Positions 25,511 through 34,408 of a stretch of DNA of 64,000 nucleotides are shown one piece after another (positions within the stretch are counted from its first letter, which is position 1; each line of letters begins with the position of its first letter). A model generated the notes under the pieces. That model was not told where the DNA came from. It searched no databases and saw only the letters and a list, made by a program, of their open reading frames with translations. A program made the position numbers and the translations under genes. Source of the DNA: Natrialbaceae archaeon AArc-T1-2 (lineage in GTDB: Archaea; Halobacteriota; Halobacteria; Halobacteriales; Natrialbaceae); NCBI RefSeq assembly GCF_030273315.1, contig NZ_CP127174.1:2170001-2234000 (forward strand), read 5' to 3'.

Positions 25511-26674
25511 ATGGACCAGCGAGCGACAGTCGACGACGGCGAACGACGAACGCTGCAGGTACTTGCCGTCGTCGTCGGTGTCCTCGCCGTACTCGTCGTC
25601 TTACCGTATCTCACGTACGTCCTCGCGGCCGTCGTCCTCGCGTACGTCCTGTTCCCGCTCCAGCGGACGCTCGCACCCCGTCTCGGTCGGTCCGTCGCTG
25701 CACTCGTCGGACTCGTCGTCGCGACGATCGCGATCCTGGCTCCGATCACGGTCCTCGTAAGCGTCGCCGTCGAACAGGCACTCGAGCTCGCGGACGCACT
25801 CGCGGCCGGGGACGTCGACGTCGACGCCTTCGAGACACAGCTGGCCGAGTACGGCATCGACGTCGACGTCGAAGCGCTGTACTGGGCGCTCGAGGAGCCG
25901 ATCGAGGCCGGCGCACGCGGACTCGCCGCCGATGCCCTGGGGATCGTCGGCGGACTGCCGGGCGTGTTGATCGGCGTGCTCGTGTTGTTGTTCGTGCTCT
26001 ATTCGCTGTTGCGTGACGGCGACCGTCTCCTCGAGTGGACCACGTCGGTGATGCCGCTGCGCGAGGAGGTGCAAGCGGAACTGATCGACCGGCTCGACCG
26101 GCTCATGTACGCCTCGGTCGTCGCGAACGTCGCCGTCGCGGCCGTCCAGGCGATTCTGACGGTGATCGGGCTGGCGATCGTCGGAATTCCGGGCCTCGCG
26201 TTCTTTGGGATCCTCACGTTTTTGTTCGCGCTGTTGCCTCTCGTCGGCGCGTTCGCCGTCTGGGCACCGATCGCGATCTACCTGGCCGTCGTCGACCAGC
26301 TGCTCGCCGGCGCGTTCTTGCTCGTCTACGGGAGCCTGGTCAGCCTCTCCGATAACTTCCTCCGGCCGATTACCGTCGGTCGGGGCGCAGACCTCGACGC
26401 GGCGACCGTCATCGTCGGCATCTTCGGCGGCGTCGCCATCTTCGGCATCTTAGGCATCTTCTTCGGCCCCGTCATCCTCGGTGCGTCCAAGACGATCCTC
26501 GAAGTGTACGCGCGAGAACGGGACTCGACCCGCGAGCGCAGACACGAGCACGAGTACGAGCGTGAACGCGAACCCGGGACACTCGAGTCCGGGTCGCGTC
26601 CGGAGCCCGGACTCGTCGGCGTTCGACTGCGCGGCGGGGCGGAACGTCCATCGAGCGACACTCGAGAGGGGTGA
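25511..26674 (+). CDS. AI-2E/YdiK-family transporter
   Basis: A 387-residue membrane protein of the PerM/AI-2 exporter family with about seven helices: two N-terminal (about residues 20-75), a soluble loop (100-150), then a C-terminal bundle with GLAIVGIPGLAFFGILTFLFALLP and VGIFGGVAIFGILGIFFGPVI. The last 55 residues form a hydrophilic Arg/Glu-rich tail. Family members export AI-2 or act as Na+(Li+)/H+ antiporters, and the latter is plausible in a halophile. The ATG at 25511 is preferred to one 12 codons upstream. Confidence 0.87.
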   Translation: MDQRATVDDGERRTLQVLAVVVGVLAVLVVLPYLTYVLAAVVLAYVLFPLQRTLAPRLGRSVAALVGLVVATIAILAPITVLVSVAVEQALELADALAAGDVDVDAFETQLAEYGIDVDVEALYWALEEPIEAGARGLAADALGIVGGLPGVLIGVLVLLFVLYSLLRDGDRLLEWTTSVMPLREEVQAELIDRLDRLMYASVVANVAVAAVQAILTVIGLAIVGIPGLAFFGILTFLFALLPLVGAFAVWAPIAIYLAVVDQLLAGAFLLVYGSLVSLSDNFLRPITVGRGADLDAATVIVGIFGGVAIFGILGIFFGPVILGASKTILEVYARERDSTRERRHEHEYEREREPGTLESGSRPEPGLVGVRLRGGAERPSSDTREG

Positions 26675-26681
26675 CCCGTCA

Positions 26682-27161
26682 TCAGACGATCGGTTCGCTC
26701 TCGCCGTAGACCGCGATCACGACCGCCGCTGTGTACGTCCCCGACTCAGCGCGGGCCGTCTCGACGCGGATGCGGGGATCGCCAAGTTCCCACTCCCGAA
26801 GGTCGCTCCCGGCGGCGAGGCCCTCGAGGACGCGAGTCTCGACGTCGGCGGCGTCGATCTCGCCGGCGGCCTCGTAGAACAGTCCAGGGCCGTCCTCGAC
26901 GGACTGCACCCAGCCGAGTGCCGCGCTGACGCTGCTCGGTCCCGCGGCCGTCGCCGCCGCCTCGACGACGGTCAGGCGGTTCCCGGCGGGGCCGAGGTCG
27001 GGCGCGGTGCCGACTGCCTCGACGTCGACGCCGGCGGGGATCACCGAGGAGACAGGGACGAGGTTGTAGTTCTCGATCCCCGCGTCGGCGAGTGCGGCGT
27101 CGTAGGCGGCCATCTCCGTCGGGGCCGTCGCCGCCCCCCAGACGACTCGAATCGTGCTCAT
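26682..27161 (-). CDS. pdaD: pyruvoyl-dependent arginine decarboxylase
   Basis: A 159-residue proenzyme that self-cleaves between Ser38 and Ser39 in NLVPVSSVIPAG to create the pyruvoyl cofactor, then decarboxylates arginine to agmatine. LGWVQSVEDGPGLFYEAAG and the closing TYTAAVVIAVYG are family landmarks. In archaea agmatine feeds polyamines and the agmatidine modification of tRNA-Ile2. The ATG at 27161 gives the family start MSTIRVVWGA. It is convergent with the AI-2E gene. Confidence 0.92.
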   Translation of the reverse strand: MSTIRVVWGAATAPTEMAAYDAALADAGIENYNLVPVSSVIPAGVDVEAVGTAPDLGPAGNRLTVVEAAATAAGPSSVSAALGWVQSVEDGPGLFYEAAGEIDAADVETRVLEGLAAGSDLREWELGDPRIRVETARAESGTYTAAVVIAVYGESEPIV

Positions 27162-27270
27162 GGCCGTCCGTCGGGGATCGGTGTCGTAAGGCCTTGCGAT
27201 TCCGATGCCGGAGCCGGGCGCGACCGCCGGTTCGACAACCTTTAGCAGTCGCCGGACCCAAGCGAGGGCC

Positions 27271-29061
27271 ATGAGTTCCGTCCCCGACCGCTCCGAGGTC
27301 GACCAGCAGTACAAGTGGGACCTCGAGAGCGTCTACGCGACCGACGACGACTGGGAGGCCGCCTCCGAAGAGGTCTCCGACCTGATCGAGGAGCTCGCCG
27401 CCTACGAAGGAACGGCGACCGAAGACGCCACGACCCTGCTCGAGGTGCTCGAACTGCGCGATTCGGTTATGCGAGAGGTCTCGACGGTCGCAGCTTACGC
27501 CCGGATGCGCCGCGACGAGGACACGACCAACCAGGAGGCCCAGGCGATGTTCGCACGCGCCCAGTCGCTCGTCACCGACGCCCAGTCTGCGGCGTCGTTT
27601 CTCGAGCCCGAACTCCAGTCGCTCTCCCGCGAGGAGTTCGACGAGTTCCGGACAGCCGAGCCCGACCTCGAGACCTACGACCACTACGTCGACGACGTCC
27701 TCCGGATGAAACCTCACACTCGCTCGAGCGAGGTCGAGGAACTGCTCGCGGACTTAAGCGAGGTGACGGGTGCGACGGGCGAGGTCTACACCATGCTTTC
27801 GAACGCCGACATGGCGTTTCCGACCGTCGAGGGCCCCGAGGGCGAGCCCGTCGAGATCACCCAGAGCAACGTCGTCACCCTCCTCAAGCGGCCCGACCGG
27901 GAGTTCCGCCAGCGCGTCTACGAGGGGTACTTCGACGAGTGGGCGTCGATGCGCAACACGGTCTCGACGACCTACGAGAAAAGCGTCACAGCCGACGTGA
28001 AACTGGCCCAAGCACGGAACTACGACACCGCCCGCGAGGCCGCCCTCGACGGCCCGAACGTGCCCGTCTCCGTCTACGACACCCTCGTCGAGACGGTCAC
28101 CGACAACCTCGAGACGCTCCATCGCCACGCCGAACTCAAACGCGAGGCCCTCGAGGTCGACGAGCTCCGGATGTGGGACATCTACATGCCGCTGACCGGC
28201 GGCGAAGGCCCCGATGTCGAGTACAACGACGCCCGTGAGCACATCGTCGAGGCACTCGCCCCGCTCGGCGAGGCCTACCAGTCCCGCGTCGCCGAGGGAC
28301 TCGACTCCCAGTGGGTCGACGTCTACGAGACCGACGGCAAGCAGTCCGGTGCCTACTCCGGCGGCACCTACGACACCCAGCCCTTTATCCTGATGAACTA
28401 CCAGGACGACGTCTCCTCGATGTTCACGCTGGCTCACGAACTCGGCCACTCGATGCACTCCGAGCTGACGAAAGACGAACAGCCCTACGTCTACGCCGAC
28501 TACGAGATCTTCGTCGCCGAGGTCGCGAGCACCGTCAACGAGGCCTTGCTCACCGAACACTTACTCGAGACCGTCGACGACGAGTCGTTCCGTCGTCACG
28601 TCCTGAACGAGTTCGTAGAGCGGGTGCGCTCGACGCTGTATCGCCAGACGCTGTTCGCCGAGTTCGAACACCGCGTCCACGAACTCGAGGAAGCGGGCGA
28701 GCCGCTGACTGCCGACCGCTTAGACCAACTCTACCGCGGGCTCAAAGACGCATACTACGAACCGGCCGTCCTCGACGACCGCATCGCCCGCGAGTGGATG
28801 CGGATCCCGCACTTCTATCGGGCCTTCTACGTCTACCAGTACGCCACCGGCATCTCGGCGGCGCTTGCCATCGTCGAGCGCATCCTCGAAGAGGGCGACG
28901 ACGCCGCTGCCGACTACCGCGAGTTCCTCCGGCGCGGCTCCCGGGAGTACCCCCTCGAGCTCTTGCGGACCGCCGGCGTCGACATGAGCACGTCCGAGCC
29001 GATCGAACGCGCACTCGCGAGCTACGAGAGACGTCTCGAGGAGATGGCGTCGCTCACGTAG
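27271..29061 (+). CDS. pepF: oligoendopeptidase F
   Basis: M3-family zinc metallopeptidase of 596 residues, cytoplasmic, that cleaves short peptides. The zinc motif HELGHSMH lies near residue 388 and the downstream Glu ligand in EIFVAEVASTVNEAL. The N-terminal helical half and YVYQYATGISAAL near the C-terminus are typical. Length matches the family. The ATG at 27271 gives MSSVPDRSEVDQQYKWDLES, the conserved start. Its 3' end faces the DUF389 gene, 15 bp away. Confidence 0.95.
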   Translation: MSSVPDRSEVDQQYKWDLESVYATDDDWEAASEEVSDLIEELAAYEGTATEDATTLLEVLELRDSVMREVSTVAAYARMRRDEDTTNQEAQAMFARAQSLVTDAQSAASFLEPELQSLSREEFDEFRTAEPDLETYDHYVDDVLRMKPHTRSSEVEELLADLSEVTGATGEVYTMLSNADMAFPTVEGPEGEPVEITQSNVVTLLKRPDREFRQRVYEGYFDEWASMRNTVSTTYEKSVTADVKLAQARNYDTAREAALDGPNVPVSVYDTLVETVTDNLETLHRHAELKREALEVDELRMWDIYMPLTGGEGPDVEYNDAREHIVEALAPLGEAYQSRVAEGLDSQWVDVYETDGKQSGAYSGGTYDTQPFILMNYQDDVSSMFTLAHELGHSMHSELTKDEQPYVYADYEIFVAEVASTVNEALLTEHLLETVDDESFRRHVLNEFVERVRSTLYRQTLFAEFEHRVHELEEAGEPLTADRLDQLYRGLKDAYYEPAVLDDRIAREWMRIPHFYRAFYVYQYATGISAALAIVERILEEGDDAAADYREFLRRGSREYPLELLRTAGVDMSTSEPIERALASYERRLEEMASLT

Positions 29062-29076
29062 CGAGAACGGGGGAGG

Positions 29077-30354
29077 TTAGGCGGCGTACTCGACGGTCTC
29101 GACACGGACCGCCACCGACTCGCCGGTTCGGTCCTCGATCCGGTCTGCGACGTCGCTTGCGAACGCGTCGGAGTCGGCCTCGCCCTCTTCGGCGAGGACG
29201 ATCGTCACCGTCCGCGGACCGGTAAACGGCGACAGATCCCCGTACTGAGTCTGGATCGAGACGGCACTGAGGTTCTCGTAGGCGGGGTCCTCGAGCGTCT
29301 CGTCCGTGGCACTCGCGACCGACCTGTCGACGGCGACCTGTTCGGCCGTGGCGACGCCGACCGAGAGCGTGAGTCCAACGACGACGATCGCGAGGATGCC
29401 GACGCTCACGAGCGACCGGTCGGTGGCTCGATTCCGGTCGGGACGCTCTTTCTGCCGGTAGCCGAACGACAGCAGGACGGCGAGGACGGCGAGGTTGATC
29501 AGGATCATCGTCACGACCAGCAAGGTCGCCGTCCCGATCGCGAGCGCCGGCTCGAGCCAGGCGATCGAGAGCCCGGTCGCAGCCGCCGTCGGGATCAACG
29601 CGGCGGCGATCATGACGCCGATGATCGAGGTCGGCCCCTTCGTCGTCAGCCCGATCCCGGCGGCTGCCCCGGCGGCCAGCCCGACGACCAGCGAGAGCGC
29701 GTTCGGAGCGAGCCGCACGCCGAACAGCTCGAGCGTGGACAGCTCGAGCGTGTCCGGGGTGAAGCCACCGAACCGGAACCCGAAACCGAGTACCGCCGCG
29801 GCCCCGACCGCGAGTCCGAGACCGTACAGCTGCATCCAGAGGCTGTCGACGATCATCTTCCGATCGCTCGTCACGAAACCGACGCTCGCGGTGAGCGCTG
29901 GCCCGATGATCGGCGCGATCACCATCGAGCCGACGACGATCGCTGGCGAGTCGAGCAACAACCCGGCGGTTGCGATCAGCGCGCTGCAGACCATCAACGC
30001 AACGTAGGACATCGTATCGCGGCTCAGGTCCCGCGCTTTGGTGCGTAACTCGACGCCAGTTAGGGGCTCGTACTCGCCCGCGTATCGCTCCTCGAGCAGC
30101 TCTGCGGTCTCGGTTACCGCCGTCTCGGTGCTCCCCACGATCGTGTACTCCCCCGTCTCTATCCCGCGCTCCTCGAGGGCATCGAGGACGTTCCCGACGG
30201 CGTTGCTCGGTACCGGAACCTCGAGTAACACCATCTCTCGATGGTCGCTCCTGTCCTCGAGCGAGAGCGTGACGAACGTCAGATCCGCGTCCGCGAGCAC
30301 CTCGCGGGCCGCCTCGAGGTCGTCGCGGGCGACGGCGATCCGGAGGAGACGCAC
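29077..30354 (-). CDS. TIGR00341/DUF389 membrane protein (copy 1)
   Basis: A 425-residue protein. A soluble N-terminal ferredoxin-like part (residues 1-120) opens VRLLRIAVARDDLEA; a DUF389 bundle of about six helices follows with [21 protein letters not shown] and [19 protein letters not shown]; and a C-terminal soluble tail ends it. Function unknown. The GTG at 30354 is chosen because the paralogue at 36256-37545 begins with the same pattern (VRLVQLTIP) also from GTG. Confidence 0.88.
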   Translation of the reverse strand: MRLLRIAVARDDLEAAREVLADADLTFVTLSLEDRSDHREMVLLEVPVPSNAVGNVLDALEERGIETGEYTIVGSTETAVTETAELLEERYAGEYEPLTGVELRTKARDLSRDTMSYVALMVCSALIATAGLLLDSPAIVVGSMVIAPIIGPALTASVGFVTSDRKMIVDSLWMQLYGLGLAVGAAAVLGFGFRFGGFTPDTLELSTLELFGVRLAPNALSLVVGLAAGAAAGIGLTTKGPTSIIGVMIAAALIPTAAATGLSIAWLEPALAIGTATLLVVTMILINLAVLAVLLSFGYRQKERPDRNRATDRSLVSVGILAIVVVGLTLSVGVATAEQVAVDRSVASATDETLEDPAYENLSAVSIQTQYGDLSPFTGPRTVTIVLAEEGEADSDAFASDVADRIEDRTGESVAVRVETVEYAA

Positions 30355-30436
30355 GGAACGTTCGAGAACGGGTATCGGGAAAAACCTCTGCCATGCGCTC
30401 GCCCGGGATTGTTCGGTGCCGGACGAAGGTTCGACG

Positions 30437-30886
30437 CTAGGGCAAGCGAACGACCGAGAGCCAGAACTCTTCGAGCGATCGGATCGCGTCGATGAACCCG
30501 TCGGGGTCGACGGGCTTTCTGAGGTAGGCGTTGGCACAGAGTTCGTACGACCTGACGACGTCGTCGTGTGCGTCCGAACTCGTCAGGACGATCACCGGAA
30601 TCGTCTGAAGATTGGAATCGTTTCTGATCTCTTCGAGCACCTCCTCGCCGTTTTTTCGAGGGAGATTCAGATCGAGCAGAATAATCGCCGGACGCGGTGC
30701 GTCGACGTAGTCGCCGCGCTGGTGACAGAACTCGAGTGCGTCGACCCCATCCTCGACGACGTGTAAATTGTTCGCAATGCTCCCATCTTTGAACGCCTCC
30801 CGTGTGAGTCGGACGTCGCCGGGATTGTCTTCGACGAGAAGGATGTCAACCGGATCTGGCCCGTCTTGGCCGCTCATTGTGTTCAC
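30437..30886 (-). CDS. stand-alone receiver-domain response regulator
   Basis: A 149-residue CheY-like receiver of the Rcp1 type with no output domain. The acidic pair lies in LLVEDNPGDVRL, the phospho-acceptor Asp in IILLDLNLPRKNGEEVLEE, and the switch Thr/Lys in IVLTSSD and LRKPVDPDGF. Its start lies inside the 3' end of the upstream histidine kinase gene (overlap of up to 41 bases), so they form a two-component operon. An ATG three codons later (MSGQDGPDP) is an alternative start. Confidence 0.92.
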   Translation of the reverse strand: MNTMSGQDGPDPVDILLVEDNPGDVRLTREAFKDGSIANNLHVVEDGVDALEFCHQRGDYVDAPRPAIILLDLNLPRKNGEEVLEEIRNDSNLQTIPVIVLTSSDAHDDVVRSYELCANAYLRKPVDPDGFIDAIRSLEEFWLSVVRLP

Positions 30887-32960
30887 CTATCGCGGGGAGC
30901 GCAAATGAAAACGTCGTTCCCTCACCGGGCTCTGAGTCGACCCGGATCGTGCCGCCGTGACGTTCGACGATCCGCTGACAGAGCGCGAGGCCGATTCCCG
31001 TGCCGCTGGATTCGTGACGACTGTGTGCACGATGGAACAACTCGAAGACGCGATCCTGGTCGTCCGAATCGATCCCGATTCCCTCGTCGCGGACCGATAC
31101 CGTCCACTCCGTGCCGTTCCGGGTTGCGGAGACGTGAATCCGTGGTGGATCGTCGCCGCTGTACTCGATGGCGTTTTCGAAGAGGTTCTGGAACAGCTGT
31201 CGGAGCTGGTTCGGGTCGCCGCTGACGCGTGGAAGCGACGCCGCCGTAATCGTCGCGTCGGTCTCGTCGATTTTGACCTGGAGGTCGTCGCGGACGTCCT
31301 CGAGGACGGCCTCCAGATCGACCGGCTCTAACGGATCGCCCTCCGTTTCCACCCGGGAGTACTCGAGCAGACCGTCGATCATCGACCGCATCCGGTCGGC
31401 CCCGTCGACGGCGAACGACAGGAACTCCGTGCCGTCCTCGTCGAGTTCGTCCTCGTAGCGTCGCTCGATGAGCTGGAGGTACGACGAGACCATCCGCAAC
31501 GGCTCCTGTAAGTCGTGTGAGGCCGCGTACGCGAACTGCTCTAACCGCTCGTTCGACTCCTCGAGGTCGGCGACCAGCTGTTCGAGTTCCGTCTGGTACT
31601 GGTAGCGTTCGATCGTCTCCGCGAGTATGTTGGCGACGCTCTGGACGAACGTGACGTCCTGGTCGGTGAACGTTCGGCGGGCGGTGTCGTGCACGCCGAG
31701 GATCCCCCACGGTTCGTCGAACGGACCGACGACGATGCTGATGCCGCTTCGGACGTCGTGGCTCGTCAACAACTCGGGGCCGTCGAACCGCGTTTCCGTC
31801 TCGAGGTCCTCGACGACGATTGGACGGTCGTTTGCGAGCGTGTAGGCGGCCTGGGAATCCGCCTCGACGGCTGACACCGTCTCCTCTCCGACAAGACCGT
31901 CCGCCCAGCCGACGCCATGGCGAAGGAGGAGGTCGTCGCTTCCCGCCTCGAGGTCGAGCACTTTGCAGTGCTCGGCATCGAGGACGTCCGCCACCTGCCG
32001 GGTCGCGTCGTGCATGAGCTCGTCGAGATCGTCCGTTTCGAGCGCGAGCTGTCCGAGATCGGCGACGACCTGTTGCTGGCGGGCTCGCCGTCTCAAGTGT
32101 CGCTCGCGTTGCTTTCGACCGGAGACGTCGCGTCCGACCCCCGCAAGCACCGTCTCGCCCGCCGGGTTGTCGAGCGTCGAGGCGACGAACTCGTAAGGAA
32201 CGTACTCGCCGTCTTTCGTGAACAGTTCCGCCTCGATCTGTATGTGTCCGGTTTCGAACCCCTCCGCGATCACGTCCTCGATCCGATCGCGTTCGTCCTC
32301 GTCGAAAAATCCCATGGCGCTCATCGACTCGATTTCTGCGTCCGTGTATCCCGTCACCTCGACGAGGCTCTCGTTCCAGCGCTGTAGCGTCCCGTCCGCC
32401 TCGAGCACGTAGAAGACGTCGGTCACGGCGTCGAGCACCTCGTCGGTGTACAGTTTGTAGCGTTCGAGGCGATCGACCGCGTCCTCTAGGGTCTCCTGTG
32501 TGTCGTGCAGCTCCCGGTTGCGCTGCTCGAGCTGGTGCGTTCTCGTCTTGGCTTTGCCGTCGTGGACGCCCACGGCAAAGCCCGCGGCGCTGCTTAGCGC
32601 CGTCAGGATCGGCACCGACGTCGCGGGATCCGAAACGCCGCCTTCGGGCTGGAGGTGATAGACGACGAGCACCGTCGTCATCGCGCCGAATCCGCCGAGA
32701 CACCAGCTGGCGACGTCGGGATAGAACCGGTGGGCAACGCCGGAGCGCGACAGCCAGTAACCACTTCCTACGAGGATCCCGCCAGGAACGACGACCAGCA
32801 GGGTGACAACGAAAACGTTGCCGGCCGGTTCGCCCTGACTTAGCTGAGCGAAAGCGCGACCGACGGCAAGCATAATATACAGCCCGCCGAGAACGACGAT
32901 GGTGCGTCTCGACCCGCCCGTGAGAGAAGCCGTTTCAACGAGTCCACTACCGCCTATCAC
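30846..32960 (-). CDS. membrane PAS-GAF sensor histidine kinase
   Basis: A 704-residue kinase. Four hydrophobic helices lie in residues 20-135, a coiled coil near 145-170, PAS at about 172-290 (DAVTDVFYVLEADGTLQRWN), GAF at about 305-455 (VADVLDAEHCKVLDLEAG), HisKA with ASHDLQEPLRMVSSYL, and HATPase with NLFENAIEYS, DEGIGID and GTGIGLALCQRIVERHGG. It phosphorylates the overlapping receiver protein by context. The signal is unknown; GAF suggests a small ligand or chromophore. The start is a GTG supported by a TATA-like box at 32987-32994. Confidence 0.92.
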   Translation of the reverse strand: MIGGSGLVETASLTGGSRRTIVVLGGLYIMLAVGRAFAQLSQGEPAGNVFVVTLLVVVPGGILVGSGYWLSRSGVAHRFYPDVASWCLGGFGAMTTVLVVYHLQPEGGVSDPATSVPILTALSSAAGFAVGVHDGKAKTRTHQLEQRNRELHDTQETLEDAVDRLERYKLYTDEVLDAVTDVFYVLEADGTLQRWNESLVEVTGYTDAEIESMSAMGFFDEDERDRIEDVIAEGFETGHIQIEAELFTKDGEYVPYEFVASTLDNPAGETVLAGVGRDVSGRKQRERHLRRRARQQQVVADLGQLALETDDLDELMHDATRQVADVLDAEHCKVLDLEAGSDDLLLRHGVGWADGLVGEETVSAVEADSQAAYTLANDRPIVVEDLETETRFDGPELLTSHDVRSGISIVVGPFDEPWGILGVHDTARRTFTDQDVTFVQSVANILAETIERYQYQTELEQLVADLEESNERLEQFAYAASHDLQEPLRMVSSYLQLIERRYEDELDEDGTEFLSFAVDGADRMRSMIDGLLEYSRVETEGDPLEPVDLEAVLEDVRDDLQVKIDETDATITAASLPRVSGDPNQLRQLFQNLFENAIEYSGDDPPRIHVSATRNGTEWTVSVRDEGIGIDSDDQDRVFELFHRAHSRHESSGTGIGLALCQRIVERHGGTIRVDSEPGEGTTFSFALPAIGEHNERPRRARSG

Positions 32961-32986
32961 GAGCGGGTCGATAATGTGCGTTACGT

Positions 32987-32994
32987 CTTATTAT
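32987..32994 (-). promoter_or_regulatory. TATA-like box of the histidine kinase operon
   Basis: On the minus strand ATAATAAG lies 27-34 bp before the GTG start at 32960, as expected for a leaderless transcript. No other A/T cluster is as well placed. Confidence 0.5.
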
Positions 32995-33039
32995 CTGGAG
33001 TCGAAGGTATGGGAAATAATAGTATTCTGGTTCAACGAC

Positions 33040-33080
33040 CGACTCCCTCGACGTCTCTCACCCCGACCTCGAGGGAGTCG
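33040..33080. repeat. 12-bp perfect inverted repeat, extendable to 17
   Basis: CGACTCCCTCGA and TCGAGGGAGTCG are exact reverse complements 17 bp apart; past one mismatch four more bases pair. It lies 70-110 bp beyond the stop of the alcohol dehydrogenase gene and 80-120 bp before the kinase start, both on the minus strand. An A/T-rich stretch follows on that strand, so it may terminate adh transcription or act as an operator for the kinase. Confidence 0.75.
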
Positions 33081-33101
33081 TTCGTGTATTCCGATCGCCG
33101 T

Positions 33102-33131
33102 CGACCCGACCCGACCCGATCCGACCCGATC
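33102..33131. repeat. pentanucleotide tandem repeat
   Basis: Six consecutive units of CGACC or CGATC, just beyond the alcohol dehydrogenase stop codon. It is short and probably slippage-derived. Confidence 0.8.
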
Positions 33132-33149
33132 CGCTCCCGACCTCGATTC

Positions 33150-34190
33150 TCAAGGCGTGACGACCGCCCGGCCCTCGATCTCGCCGTGCTCGAGCCGCTC
33201 GGCGACGGTGTTTATCTCCTCGAGATCGTACCGGTCGGTGTGTAACTCGACGTCGCCGCGTTCGACCAGCGCGACCAGTTCCTGGAGTTCGGTGTACTGA
33301 CCCACGAGCGTTCCCCGGTAGGAGAACTCGCCGTCGACCAGCGCCTGGCAGGGTTCGTGGATGTGGCCGCCGTAGCCGATCACGTGGTGGTCGCCGCCGG
33401 CGGCGACGATCTCGGGTGCGTAGCCGGCCGTCTCGTCGGTGCCGACGAAGTCGAGCACCTGCTGGGCGCCCTCGTCGTCGGTGAGGTCGGCGATGACGTC
33501 GGGGAGGTCCTGCTCGCTCGAGTCGACGGTCTCGGTGACACCGAAGTTCTCGGCCAGTTCGAGGGCCTCGTCTTTGACGTCGACGGCGACGACGTCGGCG
33601 GCGCTCATCGCCTCGAGACACTGGATCCCGATGTGTCCGAGTCCACCGATGCCGATGGCGACGGCGGTGTCGCCGGGGTTCAGCTCGTCGACGGCCTTCT
33701 TGGCGGCGTGGTAGGCGGTGATGCCGGCGTCGGCGTGGGGGGCGATCTCGGTCGGGTCGACGCCATCGGGAAGCGGAATGACCGCCCGTTCGTTGGTCAG
33801 CAGGTACTCGGCGAAACCCCCGTCGGTGGTGAGCCCGTTGAAGGCCATGTTCTCGCAGTACATGTCCTCACCCAGCCGGCAGGGTCGACAGATACCACAC
33901 GTTTGGACGGGGTGACAGATGACCGGGTCGCCCTCTTCGACGAGGGTGACTTCGTCGCCGATCTTGGCGACGATTCCCGCATTCTCGTGGCCCAGCGTCA
34001 TCGGTAGCTCCTGTGGGGCGTAGTCGGTCCACATCCCCTCGATGATGTGGTTGTCCGTCTGGCACCAGCCCGCGCCCTCGACCTCGACGACGACGTCGTC
34101 GGACCGCTCGGCCGTCGGCCGGTCGACCTCGTCGATCGAGAGGGCGTCGCTCATGTCGTCGGTGTACTCGTGGAGTCTCGCGGCGTGCAT
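33150..34190 (-). CDS. zinc-dependent alcohol dehydrogenase
   Basis: A 346-residue MDR-family NAD(P)-dependent enzyme. Catalytic zinc ligands are in GAGWCQTDNHIIEG and GHENAG. The structural zinc loop CGICRPCRLGEDMYCENM has its four cysteines. The nucleotide-binding fold has IGIGGLGHIGIQCLEAM. The N-terminus and the active-site segment resemble secondary-alcohol dehydrogenases found with propane monooxygenases. It is divergent from the amidohydrolase/DUF59 pair, suggesting a shared pathway for 2-propanol/acetone-type metabolism; that is inference. Confidence 0.92.
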   Translation of the reverse strand: MHAARLHEYTDDMSDALSIDEVDRPTAERSDDVVVEVEGAGWCQTDNHIIEGMWTDYAPQELPMTLGHENAGIVAKIGDEVTLVEEGDPVICHPVQTCGICRPCRLGEDMYCENMAFNGLTTDGGFAEYLLTNERAVIPLPDGVDPTEIAPHADAGITAYHAAKKAVDELNPGDTAVAIGIGGLGHIGIQCLEAMSAADVVAVDVKDEALELAENFGVTETVDSSEQDLPDVIADLTDDEGAQQVLDFVGTDETAGYAPEIVAAGGDHHVIGYGGHIHEPCQALVDGEFSYRGTLVGQYTELQELVALVERGDVELHTDRYDLEEINTVAERLEHGEIEGRAVVTP

Positions 34191-34218
34191 GGGTCCACGT
34201 TGCGAGTCAACACACGGC

Positions 34219-34227
34219 AATAAAAAT
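34219..34227 (-). promoter_or_regulatory. TATA-like box of the alcohol dehydrogenase gene
   Basis: On the minus strand ATTTTTATT lies 29-37 bp before the ATG at 34190, implying a leader of only a few bases. Confidence 0.5.
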
Positions 34228-34408
34228 CCTCGCGCCCGGCAGGCCGTTCCCGCCGATTTCGCGGGGCGGTACGCCCGACCGGTCCCGATCAAGCCGTCGT
34301 TTCCTCGCGAGGCGACGGCGTCCTCGAGACGGCCACGAGTAACGTCGTATTGGTGGAATTGTACGGACTTGGCGAGGGTCACGCTCGCTGAGAGCCAGGG
34401 AAAGAGTG

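Noticed and set aside
33102-33131. CRISPR-like array
   Set aside because: Five-base units without spacers; a simple tandem repeat. No repeat-spacer array occurs anywhere in the window.
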